Origin: Diaporthe sp. PMI_573
Taxonomy: Eukaryota; Ascomycota; Sordariomycetes; Diaporthales; Diaporthaceae
DNA length: 64,000 nt
NCBI GenBank assembly: GCA_021399435.1
Contig: JAJTUP010000017.1
Coordinates: 496,001-560,000, forward strand
Direction of reading: 5' to 3'
The notes under the pieces were generated by a model. The model had not been told where the DNA came from. It was given only the letters and a program-made list of their open reading frames with translations, and made no database searches. The position numbers and the translations under genes were made by a program. Positions 20,281 through 31,295 of the stretch are shown piece after piece (the stretch's first letter is position 1; every line of letters begins with the position of its first letter).

Positions 20281-21378
20281 TCATGATTCCCCTTGAAGCC
20301 ATGACCGAAAATGAGTCTGAAGTACTTCCTCTGCAGAACGATAAGACATACCCAACTCATTGATACTTTTCGTGTTATCCACTTTAAAACCGATCCCGAT
20401 GTTACCATCTGCCCACTTCTTACTGATGCCAATGAATGGTCCAGCAAGGTAAATCATGAACTTCGGCATGTTCCTCCGAGGCAGAGCCCGTGGGTTAGGA
20501 TGGATGGGCCTGACTAAATTGGCCATTTCAAGCACACTGACCGTATGATCACCAGAGATGATGAATCGCCCCTTTGCGGCTGTGTTCTCCCCGACTTTCA
20601 CGTGCGCCTCCGCCACTTCCCTGACATCCGCGACTGGATATGACAGATCAGCACTCCCAATGCTATTCTTCCCGCTGTACAGGGCCTCAAGCATGTAAAG
20701 ACTACCCGAAACAGACTCCGAGGTCAGGGGAGGGCCAATAACCAGTCCCGGGTTGATGATGGCCATAGACCAGCGGCTTTGGGCGTCGTGTAACTTCCAG
20801 GCCTCGCGCTCCGCAATCACTTTCGAGTAAGCATAGGGGTAGTGAGTGACACTACTGGACTCATTCCAGTAAGACTCGGTAAGTGTTTGATTCTTCATCG
20901 ACAAGACATCTCTGCTGTCACCGTAAATACCAGAGACTAGTGTGCTGTTAATGCTTGTACGGAACACAACACACTTTGAACTTTGGAAGGACTTACTGGA
21001 TGACGTCAACACAACACGAGTGACACTCTCGATTTGATTGACAGATCCAAGAACGTTCTTGGTACCTTCTAGGGCCGGTTCAACGCAGTCTTTGAATCCA
21101 TCCTTGATCTGAGCGGGAAGCAGGAACGGCGAGGCAATGTGGTAAACTACCTGGCATCCATTCATCGCCCCGAGGAAAGAGCCAGGTTTAGAGAGGTCGG
21201 CCTCAAACAAAGAAAGCCGGCCTGGGAACTGGGCCTGAAGGTCCACTAGCGGCTTGCATTTAGCCTTGTTCGTCAAGCTTCGCACGGTTGTGTTAACGTG
21301 ATGGCCATGTTCGAGAAGCAGCTTGACAACATAAAGAGCTATGAATCCAGTTCCGCCCGTCACTAGACAATTCGACAT
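20281..21378 (-). CDS. NAD(P)-dependent reductase/epimerase of the extended SDR type (345 aa, two exons)
   Basis: Extended short-chain dehydrogenase resembling dihydroflavonol-4-reductase and Gre2-type ketone/aldehyde reductases; likely a cytosolic NADPH-dependent carbonyl reductase. Exons are 21378-20997 and 20936-20281. The nucleotide-binding loop VTGGTGFIA is at residues 6-14, the catalytic YxxxK appears as YAYSK at about 162-166, and NPGLVIGPPL follows. The 60-nt intron (GTAAGT...ACTAG) is a multiple of three without stops, so an unspliced frame would give 365 aa. I prefer splicing because it joins VLTSSI to SGIYGD, as in the family. Substrate unknown. Confidence 0.88.
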   Translation of the reverse strand: MSNCLVTGGTGFIALYVVKLLLEHGHHVNTTVRSLTNKAKCKPLVDLQAQFPGRLSLFEADLSKPGSFLGAMNGCQVVYHIASPFLLPAQIKDGFKDCVEPALEGTKNVLGSVNQIESVTRVVLTSSSKSFQSSKCVVFRTSINSTLVSGIYGDSRDVLSMKNQTLTESYWNESSSVTHYPYAYSKVIAEREAWKLHDAQSRWSMAIINPGLVIGPPLTSESVSGSLYMLEALYSGKNSIGSADLSYPVADVREVAEAHVKVGENTAAKGRFIISGDHTVSVLEMANLVRPIHPNPRALPRRNMPKFMIYLAGPFIGISKKWADGNIGIGFKVDNTKSINELGMSYRSAEEVLQTHFRSWLQGES

Positions 21379-22619
21379 TTTAAGCGATCAAATATTGTAG
21401 CCTTTAGGACAGAATCTGAAATAATTGGGATTGAGAGTAGAAGAACGGGCCTGATGGTTCGACAAGTGGCGACCAATTTAAGTTGAGTGTGTGTAAGCTC
21501 TGGCCTTCAAAAATCTCATCAACGTTCATACTCCGATAACAGCGCAGTCCAATCAAAACATGATTTATCATCTTGCCCTATTAGAGAGATAACTTGAGCT
21601 AAATAAAACTAAGCACAGTCGCATCAAATTTGAATCAGTAATAGGAGCTGAGTTGTGCCGGTTCCCGAAAAGATTATCGGAAGTACTTAGCAAGTCGATT
21701 TCTAACCCTAGTCTACTTATACGTTTATACTCATACAATTTGCCCTTGATACTGTAGAAAGCGAAGATAAAAAACTCCAGCAATTTAGGCTATTCACCTA
21801 GTTAGAAGGGATCTTCTCTAACTCCCACGTTGTTGACCCTCGTGGTGATGTTTCATACTGGTTAAGTACACCCTACTGACTAGGATGTCCAGCTGGTGAT
21901 GAAATCGATGTACCATTTCGTCACGCTAGGTAGCCCTGGAGTGACGGTAGTTACTGATCGGAAGAATTACCAGTCCTCGAAAATTGGAGACAGCCCGGTG
22001 ATCGGTGCAACAATCAGCACAGTTACTGATAAACTGGGGCTATTTTCTCGTATTCCAATCGCGGGTAGTAGATAGACACGGATCAGTAATCATTCCTCTC
22101 ACTACTTTGGGTGAGTAAGTCAATCCACAAAATTAATCCACGGAAACAAAAGAAGCACTATTTCTAGGGACAGTACTAGATATGGCTATCCAAGCGTCCG
22201 TTGAGATTAAATGGGTTGATTTAAGACGCACTTCTGGTGACCAGGGAATCGGGGCCGCGGATGGCTGCGACAAGAACGGACGTCTCTACAGCACAGCACA
22301 GTCTAAAGTGACTGTGTGTTTTTGGTTCATTCTAATTATTATCATCTCCGCAATACGCCCTTGATATGCAGCGCTTGAACTTCGGAAATATCTAATCACG
22401 GAGTTGCCGGTCAGTCCTTGGTCGACCGTTGTGGGCGCATTATTAAGCAACGATGGTTTGCCAGATTATCTTCTAAACACACGAGTACCGTCAGTCGAAC
22501 ATCTGCCTTCTCAAAATAAAAAGGCATGCAAGTTAAAACTTCTACATGAATGGGAGAAGAAGCCCACCAAAATCCCAACAAAGCAATAGACATCGAGGCG
22601 ATACTCATTCATCTACGCA
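21379..22619. other. Divergent intergenic region
   Basis: 1.24 kb between the start codons of the minus-strand reductase and the plus-strand metallo-hydrolase. It is AT-leaning, with no supported gene or repeat. It must carry both promoters; joint control is possible but unproven. Confidence 0.5.
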
Positions 22620-23686
22620 ATGACGACCACCATGTTTTACTTCTTGCTTGCCTTTTTGAGCATGGCGACTGCTCTACAAGCAGTCCATCCCAAAGCTGAA
22701 AGACCCTTGCGAGTCGAAACCTTCGTGCATCAAGATGTCTCGCTCAACATGGTGTCTTCACTCATTATTGGCTCTGAAGCCGCTGTGCTAATCGATTTAC
22801 CCCTGAGTATCTCAAGCGCCAAAAGCCTGATTACCTGGGTAAAAGAAAAGACACAGAAGCCCGTCGTGGCTCTTTTTACCACGCACAACCACCCAGACCA
22901 CTACCTCAGTGCTCGCACTTGTCTGGACGCTTTTCCAAATGCAACCTTCTACGCGAACCCGGAGGCTTCTAAGTGGATTACAATCGGCGCACCTCTGACT
23001 GTGAGTCCTGCGCGTTATCTGTGACCTAGTATCTGTTCGACCTATTCGAATTAGCAATGCTAATTGCTCCCTTACAGTCTGCATATTGGACTGGGATTCT
23101 CGGTGCCTCCGAAGTTGTCCAAAATGCTTCAGTTCCTGTGCCCTACAATTTTACTTTCTTCACTCTCCCTGGAGACTCCAGGCAACCCGTCAACCTCATC
23201 CAGCCGTTGACGGGCGACACCGTTGGCGAGACACTTTTCTGGCTACCATCGACTCGCACGCTCATCGCCGGCGACACAGTTTACAGCCACGAGCTACATC
23301 TGTTTATGGCCGACATGCTCACCCCAAGTCTTACCGCCTCTTGGGTCTCGACGCTTGACTTCCTAATTAACTTGAATCCGCGAGTTGTTATCCCCGGCCA
23401 CTCGCTCTCTAACACGTCATTCAAGGGGGCTCGAAACCTGGAGTTCACACGGAGCTATTTGGATTTCTGGCAGCATGAAGTAGAAGCGAAGGGATCTGAC
23501 TATTATTCCCCCCAAGAGCTGTACAACATTTTGGACACACGGTTCCCCGGGAAGCTTGGCACTACTTCGGCGTTCTTGTTGAATGTCACTGCTGAGAACT
23601 TCGGAGTAAATGGCACTAGGTTCGGACACTTTGTTGATTTCACGGTCTATAACAGTACAAGGGAGTTGAATTACTGGGAGCTATAA
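22620..23686 (+). CDS. Secreted metallo-beta-lactamase-fold hydrolase (329 aa, two exons)
   Basis: Metal-dependent hydrolase of the MBL superfamily, whose members cleave esters, lactones, thioesters or beta-lactams. Exons are 22620-23000 and 23078-23686 with a 77-nt intron (GTGAGT...TTACAG). Signal peptide 1-21 (MTTTMFYFLLAFLSMATALQ, then A). The metal site HxHxDH is complete as HNHPDH (89-94). AGD at about 191-193 and PGH at 233-235 supply the bridging Asp and the third His. Several Asn-x-Ser/Thr sites suit a secreted glycoprotein. It is divergent from a carbonyl reductase, which suggests a two-gene detoxification or modification pair (hydrolysis outside, reduction inside). That is inference; substrate unknown. 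Confidence 0.88.
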
Positions 23687-25250
23687 AATTGCTGGATCAT
23701 TTGTTTTCAGTCGCTATAGTCGAGATTGAAATAGCAAAAAGTCCCTAGGGCAAAAGAATAACAGTTCAACAAGTTGCTCGAAGACCATCGGGAAGCCAGG
23801 CAGCAGACAGCAGCAACTATACAGGCAATGTATGGACTGCAATCAGACATGCCTCACTCCGAATCAACTAAAGAATGGCCTGCTTCAGCGAGATGCATGT
23901 GAATATTTTATATCTGTTCATGTGCAATGGATTCGCAGTGCACCCAGCTTTTTTTATGATCGCAACGTCTTTCTGGGATGAATCCATAAATGGCACGATC
24001 TTGTATGTCTAGCAGGCGGGAACTGGGTCAAGTGGAGATAGGATCAGCACTTGCCCCGTATGCGACCGAATTGAGGGACAGAGCCGGTTACCCTTATGTA
24101 TAATGCTGCGCATCATACCTACAGTAAATGAGCCAGCTAAAGTGATATCCACAAATCTCCAGGCAAATAAATTGAATGTCTTCCGAAATCCTCCTGATTG
24201 CTTGTTCGAAACCTTCCAAAATTGACAGCAAATGTTCAGCGGGACCTCGCTCCTCCTCCCATGGCGTCCCACGACGATTGCCACTGGTTGAGGTATTGGG
24301 CCTTGGCCTCGGTATGTTTTTCTGGAGAGACTACCTCGCTTGTATTCTTCTGGCTCTCTGTGCAAGCGAGCTTCTCAGTCGGAGAGCAAGCCTTAGTGAG
24401 GAATTTGTCCATTAGGTAACTGGGCTTGCTTTCGGAGGTTCTACTTGTAATTTGTGAGTGAGGGTGGAACACAACCACATGGAATTGCATGCGACTAGCT
24501 AATATTACTTACCTCGTCTCTCCCGTAGTCGTAGTGGCGGATGGACCTGAAGCAGATGACATGATGAATACCTTGTGGGAGGCGTGTAGGTGATCTTAAA
24601 ATGGGCCAATTATGGTATCACGGCTCGAATTGGTGCTGCTGTATAGCTATGGGGAGACTTCCGGGGGTCATGAGTGCTTCCATCCTGATTCTGCACCAAG
24701 CTTTAAGTAGATATTCAGCAGCTATCTATATCATGAATTGGATCTCTACATGGCCATAGGTACTGTGGACTCATCAATGTGCGACAACCAGAGTTAAGAC
24801 ACCTTTGTGAGAAAACAGCAGACAAGTCCATCTCTGGTAGCATATCCGCTGTCACCACACCAGTGTTTCCGTGTCGGAAGGGGAGCGAGAAAAGTAATCA
24901 CAGCACAAAGCTGGGATGCGACAACCACACAGGAACCGTGAAACGAATTTCGGAGCTGCATGCAGGCGAGAACACTCAGCATCCCAAGCAGCGAAATCAC
25001 TCAATTGTGCCTTTCGACATGACTGGCTCACGAAGACAGCATCAGGCCCGACTCAGAACACAGCCATTTTGACAGCCTACACCAATTTACACGATTTGTT
25101 GTGACGCCGGGACAACTGTGTGCCTTGGTTTGTTTTCCCTCGGGGACACCCACTGTGAACCCAGGAAGAAGAACACATCTTTTTATCGACACAGTGGTGT
25201 TTTTGGATGTGATTGGCCCAGCACATCGAGGAACGCCGCAGATGTAATCG
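23687..25250. other. Gene-poor interval before the LINE
   Basis: No supported gene in 1.56 kb. Short open frames near 24.2-24.5 and 24.8-25.1 kb lie on both strands without domains or splice structure and are probably chance. The right end is the LINE target site. Confidence 0.5.
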
Positions 25251-25263
25251 GGCACCAATTACA
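25251..25263. repeat. Target-site duplication of the LINE, left copy
   Basis: GGCACCAATTACA, repeated exactly at 30955-30967 on the other side of the element. Its last bases merge with the element's ACAAT tail, so the border may shift by a few bases. Confidence 0.88.
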
Positions 25264-25342
25264 ATACAATACAATACAATTTATTACGCCCGGCGGCTTG
25301 TTTTGGCCGAAAGGGCACTAGTCACTCATGCATACATACATT

Positions 25343-25490
25343 GCCCAATTTTCGTCCTCGTCTCGTCAAGCCCATGCTATGCTATACACTGCCCAAATTG
25401 TGTCCGCATTTCCTTAAGCCCATACTATGCCTTGTTATGTACACGTTGTCCAAATTCCATTCTTGTCTTCTCAAGGCCATGTTACTGCAG
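25343..25490. repeat. Imperfect tandem repeats in the LINE 3' untranslated region
   Basis: Three diverged units start at about 25343, 25391 and 25448 (spacing 48 and 57 bp). Each begins with G(C/T)CCAAATT-like sequence and later contains CAAGCCCAT-like sequence. They lie between the RNase H remnant and the ATTGT tail. Confidence 0.6.
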
Positions 25491-26360
25491 CTGTTTCTCA
25501 ATTTTGCTTCCCATTCTGTTTCATTGCTCTCTGCAGATTCCCGTGGTTAAATAGTGTTGTTGGCAAACTAGCTTAAAGGCCATTCTCCAAGTATTCAGTG
25601 TCCTATCTACGGCAACTAAAGCAATGTCCGCGTTCATGGCACAGGGTATTTGGGTATAGGGTGTAAGTAGGTTAGTAAGAATCAGTAGGTGAAATTTTGC
25701 AATCTGGCTTTAATATTGTACGTCGAGTCAACCTGTGGCTATTGCAAATCGTATAGTTGCGTAGACTACTTGCATGTTTGGCACCCATTTCGCATTATCT
25801 GTCGGTAACTTCCCTCCCAGGTAGAACGAGAGATTTCCTCTTAGTGTCTCGGTACACTGCAGCATTTCCGTTCAGTACGCTGTCCATACTCTGCATCGGA
25901 AGAGAAAGTACTCGACTGTCTCTATTACTTGTCCACATGCGCATTGCTGCGATGCTACTGCTTTAATTCGAAAGAGGTATCCATTCAATCTAGCCATGCC
26001 TGTCCTGAGCTATGCTAGCACGCTGGCTTCTCTCCGTGATAAGCTGTCGTATATTAGTCGAGTGTGCTTGCCCGGAAGTACAGTATCGACTCTCTTGGAA
26101 AACTTCCCGATATTATCTAGCAGCTATTTCTTGGTATGCTGACTTAATCGAGCTATATTGAGGGTAGTCGATCGCATCTTGGGAAACTTTAGGGTCAGGA
26201 GGGCACCGTCCCAGGTCACACCCCGCGCCTCTTCCTTAGCAATCTTCATAAGCCTGTATTCAATACTAGCGGGCATCCATATAATAGCTACTATATTACC
26301 TTCGGCCTTCAATACATCAATAGAGTCATATATACACCCAACATACTCTTAACCGGATTA

Positions 26361-29300
26361 CTAGCAAGGATTCCAAATCACAAGCACAGCAGCTCTGTTG
26401 CTCGTTAATAATACAATGCTTCGGTATTTCAAGTCAGGCAAATGCCTCAATGCATATACTGCCGCCGCCAGTTCTCCAGAATAAGGGTTCTGTTCCGTTC
26501 TCATGCCGAGTGTAAAGGAGAACCGCTCAAGCTTCGGCCCTCCTCGCACCAATGCAGGGATCTCGATGACCCCCCCGGCTCCTACAACTCCATTCCGCGC
26601 TAAGCTGCTCACTGCCATGCGTACTACCCAGCCTAGATCTGCTTATATTGTCTCTGAATTGTCCCTATCATTCACTATAGCGTATACCCGCTCCGCCCAG
26701 GGTGCTAGTGTAAACGGATTAATCGTTTCTAGCTCCTCTACCAGAATCTCGTTAAGTGCCACTGCTACCTTGTAAAATGGCGAGCAATGGTATCTTCTAA
26801 ACTTTCGGATGCAAGATGTAGCGTTGCAAAGCGGGTTGGTCCCTGGCAGGGTGTGAAGGTCAGTCCACAACTTGATTACCCATCTCCAGAAACACTCATT
26901 TACACTAGCAATATATGCTTCTGCTTCTACTACGCTCGTTGCCACCGTGAGAAACGTCCCCACGATCGCTTACACTCCAATCCTCTGGACCTGGTTGATA
27001 GGACTAGCCCTTCTATACTTGCACGCATACATCCAGACATTTGAAGCGTAATCTACCACTAGGGCCACCGTAGTTGTAAACAGTTGTCTTGCTGTCGCTG
27101 GAGTAAGGCCCCTGAGCCTCTATAGTTCCATGGCTGCTTTTAAGCCCTTGGTTGCTACCCGTACGATATGTTCTTTGTATTTGAGGCTAGAGTCCATCAT
27201 CACTCCAAGAACCTTAACTTGGGCCTTAGGACAAACAGGCTACCCCTTAATCGCGAACGGTTCCGAGTCAGACTTGTATGCTTTCCAGGTAAAGTGTATA
27301 ATTGCCGTCTTTTCTACTTCAAAGGTCGCGCCGCTTTTCCTTTCCCAGTCTAGTGCTTTCTTAATAATCTCTTTGATCCCATTACGGTTACTTTCTGCCG
27401 TTGGGCCCGTTACCCAAGTTGTGAAGTTGTCCACGAAGGCTACTGCTCCCCCATAGCAATTAATGCGCTGCTGTACGAGGTCTGTATTAAAGAATAAAAA
27501 CAGGATTAGAGATAGAGGGGAGCCTTGCAGCAGCCCAGCTTGTAGCAAGCTTTGTCTCTCTGATATCTACCCGTTAACCTAGATAGTTACCGTGTGATTC
27601 GAGCAGAAAGCCTCGATCCAGCGAAGTAGATCCTCTAGGATGCCCCTTGCTCTTAGTCTTTGGATAAGTCTCTCTTTACATACTCTGTTATACGCCCCTT
27701 TGACGTCGAAGCTTACCAGGCTAAGGATCCGTTAGCTATGCCAGGCAGTGAAGATCTACTCCTGTAGTAACATTAAAGCCTGCTCGGCAGACCGCTGTTT
27801 GCAGGCTCTAAAGTAATTTGTTGGTAGTAATCCGTGCGTCTCGACAGCGTGTAAGATGCGCTCCGCAATAACCGCCTCCAGTACTTTGCCTAGTATGGAC
27901 AGAAGCGATATAGGCCTCTATACCTTTACGATTAAGTAGTCCTCTTTATTTAGTTTCTTAAGAGGGATGATTTTGGCATGTCTCTATTGATCCGGCAGGA
28001 CCCCTTCTCCCAGTGATGCACGAAATAACGATAAGACTCTGTGCTTCATAACTAGCCATATCTGTTTCCAGACCATGGCGGGTAGTCTGTCTTTGCCAGG
28101 TACTTTCCACGACCTTGCCATGAAGAGCTATCACTCTACCTCCTCTATGGTAATACCTGGCATGGTAATGGTAGTTTCGCGCTAAGGCCTCTCCCCTTTT
28201 TCTTTAATGTACTCTAGCAAGGGGGGGAAGAAAGTGGCTAGTATTTTATCAGCCTGTTCGGCATTGTTGGCCATGTATATGCCGTCAGCTATTGCAAGCT
28301 GGGGCACTTTGCTAAATGCTGTGTTATCTCTAGACTTAAGGTATTTTGCTGCCTTCTAGATGTTGTTATTGTTAGCTAGAAACTCGGTCTAGTGCATCTT
28401 TTTCTACTGTCTAATGGCATTATGGTACTGCTTTGCTGCTCCCCTGGCCGTATCCTCAAGTTCTTTACATGTCCGTCCTGCTTGCCTCAGTGCCCTAGCC
28501 CGATTCCTCCAGTGCATGTATATCTGCCGGAGTTGCGTAAGGTCTGAGGTCTACCAACGTTTTGCATAAGGTGACGGCTTGGCCCTGGGTATTAGAGCGT
28601 GGACTGCTTCTAGCACCACTGCCATGAGCCTGTCAGTCTTCTGCTGTACGGTAGCCCCCATCAGGGTGGACTCTAGTGCCGCGGCGATTTGAGCATTGAT
28701 TTCTTTCCAAGGTGCGTTCTTGAGCAGGAGCCGTTTCTTAGCTTGCAGTGTAGGGACTGAAATATTAAACTCTATCTCAATAGCACAATAATCTAACCCA
28801 TGCTCTATGCCGTGTATCGCACACTTAACCGTTAATGTCGCCAGGTCCGCGGAAGCAAGGACTAAGTTAACTGTTGTTTCAAAGTCTCCGCCACTCCATG
28901 TCTTCGTTCCTCTAGATAACAGGCTCGTAAGATCAAGCTCGCTTATAAGGTTAATGATCTGATCTGCTTCACCTTGTCTTGCTAAGGATACTTCGTCTCC
29001 TCCCCATAGCTGGTCGTGTCGGTTAAAGTCTCCAACAACTATCACATCTACCAGCCTGCCAGTTTGTCCTCTTGTGTCGAAGATAACCTGGTACAAAGCG
29101 TTGCAGGTGTCTTGTAAGGCCTAGGCGTCTCCTCCTGGTACGTAAACTGACGCGACTAGGACTAGCCGCTCAGGGAATCGCAAGACGGCTGCCGTTATAT
29201 CTACTGTCTCTATCAGGATCTGCTCTGCCTCTACATCCTTGTTCACCCACAACATGCTCCGAATCGGCCATCTGCCCTCCCTCCAAACTGTAGGAACCAT

Positions 29301-29480
29301 CTTAACCTACCTGGGGTGCCCCATAGGGACTGTGAGTAGCTTGCCGTCCCTTTGGTACGCCTGTGGTTCTTGAATCGCGATTACTGCGTACTCTTGGAGT
29401 TGCTTATCGTTCATAAGGCTCTCGTGTACCATATCCTGTTTTCTCACGTTCAGCTGAATTACCTGGAGCGTCTTACTCAT
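26361..29480 (-). pseudogene. Broken LINE ORF2: endonuclease, reverse transcriptase, RNase H
   Basis: Endonuclease: IQLNVRKQ and AIQEPQAY near 29.46-29.34 kb, and VVGDFNRHDQLWGG near 29.04 kb. Reverse transcriptase: GLLQGSPLSLILF near 27.53 kb, with AFVDNF where active copies have FxDD, near 27.43 kb. RNase H: GELAAAVYALRHL with SNRAAVLVI near 26.5-26.37 kb, and a downstream piece at 26643-26963. At least a dozen stops and several frame changes interrupt it. The catalytic second Asp of the RT motif is replaced by Asn, a G-to-A type change. Confidence 0.88.
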
Positions 29481-30786
29481 GCCGCCTGGGGTGAAGCTTC
29501 TGGCAGTTTCTGCTAAACGACTCGTGCGGCCCGCTGCAGAGAGCACACTTGGGTATCTGCACCTGGCACTCACTGTAATGGTGGCCTTCGGTGGCACACC
29601 TTGCACATACCCGATTTTTGCTACACGAGAATACCTTATGGCCGAGCTCTTGGCAGTTGTAGCATTGTTCCGGTCCAGTGATCTGTTCGAATACACTTGT
29701 ATATGCTGATTTGCCTGCCACAAGAAAGTAGTGTTCCTACAGTAGTCTCCTAGCATCGCTACTTTTAGTAAAATATACTACTATGGATCTGTATTCCTTA
29801 GGGTTGACCTTTCAACTCAGCCAGGCCATCTTGGCAATCTGGACTTCATTCTCGTAGCTTAACGTTTCCATTACTTTAGGAAGGACCTTGAATTCCTAGT
29901 CAAATACAGCCGCACGATTCATGCTGTCAACTTTAACTGGGTACAGTTAGTCTCGAAGCACCCTTGCACCCAGGGCCTTCCTGGCCTCGAGGATGGTCTT
30001 AATCTTTTACATTTCTTCTTCGTTTCTGCTAATAATCCTCAAGCAGTTAGCATTCCGTCCATCTCTAGTCACCACAACGCATCACCAGTAAGGTTAGTCA
30101 CTCAACACTCGCATTTCCTGTTCAACCATTTTGCAGATCATTGCCAGTATAGCGTCCTTAGTATGATCCTCAGGCACTCTAGACGTGTCTAGCGTGCAGA
30201 AGATCAGTTCTAGGGTTACCGATTGGGCTATAGACGGGGACGGGGTGGACATGCTAATAGGTGTCATTCTAGCTACGTCTGCATATATCCGACCCGGTGA
30301 TCGCGGTGCTTCAGCCTTGTTCAATTCATCCAGCTACAGTCAGGTCCGCTCTAGCTCGCCACAAACTTGGGTAAGCTGCTCTCAGACCTGCGATAATTCT
30401 TGCACCATCTAGGCCGTGGCCTTGGTTACTTTGTCCGTTATACAGTCTCTAAGCTTGGTGAACTCGAGCTGAAACTCAGCCTTCATTAATTTAATTTTCT
30501 TGTTAAAGTCCTGCTCCAGGAGTTGTTTTAGGCTCTGAATTGCCTCGACCATGCTACCGGTCGCTTTAGGGGTAGTCGTTTCCCGGGCTCTAGTTTGTCC
30601 CAGAGTTCCCTTACTGCTTTTACCTTCTTCCTGCCATTCCATATTACGATTTTGCTGCTCCATCTCCATTGCCTTTGTCGTTCTGATTCTCTTTCGTAGG
30701 GGACGACGATATCCCCCGCCCGAAGCATCCGGCTCGCGTCCCATGACGATGATGACGTCTAAAGCAGGGTTCGCAACACCAGACAT
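29473..30786 (-). pseudogene. Broken LINE ORF1 (Gag-like, zinc knuckles)
   Basis: It begins with an ATG at 30786 and a basic N-terminus (RRPLRKRIRTTK), then a Gln/Lys/Glu-rich stretch likely to form a coiled coil, a stop near 30410, and further fragments. The C-terminal part at 29473-29721 keeps CCHC-type knuckles ([14 protein letters not shown], then [14 protein letters not shown], then [15 protein letters not shown]) for nucleic-acid binding. Confidence 0.85.
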
Positions 30787-30954
30787 CCACCAACGGCCTG
30801 AATCTCCGCTAAGCGGTTACCAGGTCTTCTAAAAGTTATAAAGAAGATAAATAAAATAATTTTGGTTTGCTATACAGTCAAAGGCGAAATGGGGTTTTTT
30901 TTTTTTTTTTTTTTCAATGCAGTATACAGTTCGTTTTTTGCTGATGTTACAGTC

Positions 30955-30967
30955 GGCACCAATTACA
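30955..30967. repeat. Target-site duplication of the LINE, right copy
   Basis: GGCACCAATTACA, identical to 25251-25263; it marks the 5' end of the minus-strand LINE. Confidence 0.88.
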
Positions 30968-31295
30968 GTGAAAGACACAAGTTGTGCTGACGGTTAGCTC
31001 CGTCGCTCCTCCAGATAGAACGCTAAATCAATTTTTCCTGAAGTGAGCAGATTTTGTGCTTCTTTCCCCACCTACCAAAACTGCCCTATTCCGCGTTTGG
31101 CTCTATTGCTCCCAAGGCTAGTTAGAGAATCAGAGTGCACTTTTACATGGCCTTTTCTGTTTGCATTCTTGCTGATGGTATCCGTGTGAGAATCCATCAA
31201 TTGATCTCATCAAAATACTGCATTGGACTTCAACCCACCACATACACCTCTTATTGCACTGTATAACGCTTTCTTCACTTCACATTACCGACAAA

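Larger units (their letters stand above)
25264..30954 (-). mobile_element. Decayed non-LTR retrotransposon (LINE, Tad/I-like), 5.7 kb
   Basis: Full-length by structure: a 13-bp target duplication flanks it, and its 3' end (left side) has four copies of ATTGT on the minus strand instead of poly(A). Reading right to left: a 5' leader with a 20-nt A-run (T at 30895-30914), an ORF1 with coiled coil and zinc knuckles, then an ORF2 with endonuclease, reverse transcriptase and RNase H remains, and a 3' untranslated part of about 1.1 kb. All frames are broken, many by TAG/TAA where CAG/CAA would be expected, consistent with RIP. This is a dead copy. Confidence 0.92.

Noticed and set aside
24176..24490. 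Overlapping short frames on both strands before the LINE
   Set aside because: No domain, no splice structure, several frames open at once.
31223..31295. Longer N-terminus for the C2H2/LAWLG gene
   Set aside because: It would need a TTG start. The ATG at 31296, followed by an intron with a CTAAC branch and TTACAG acceptor, gives a better protein start.
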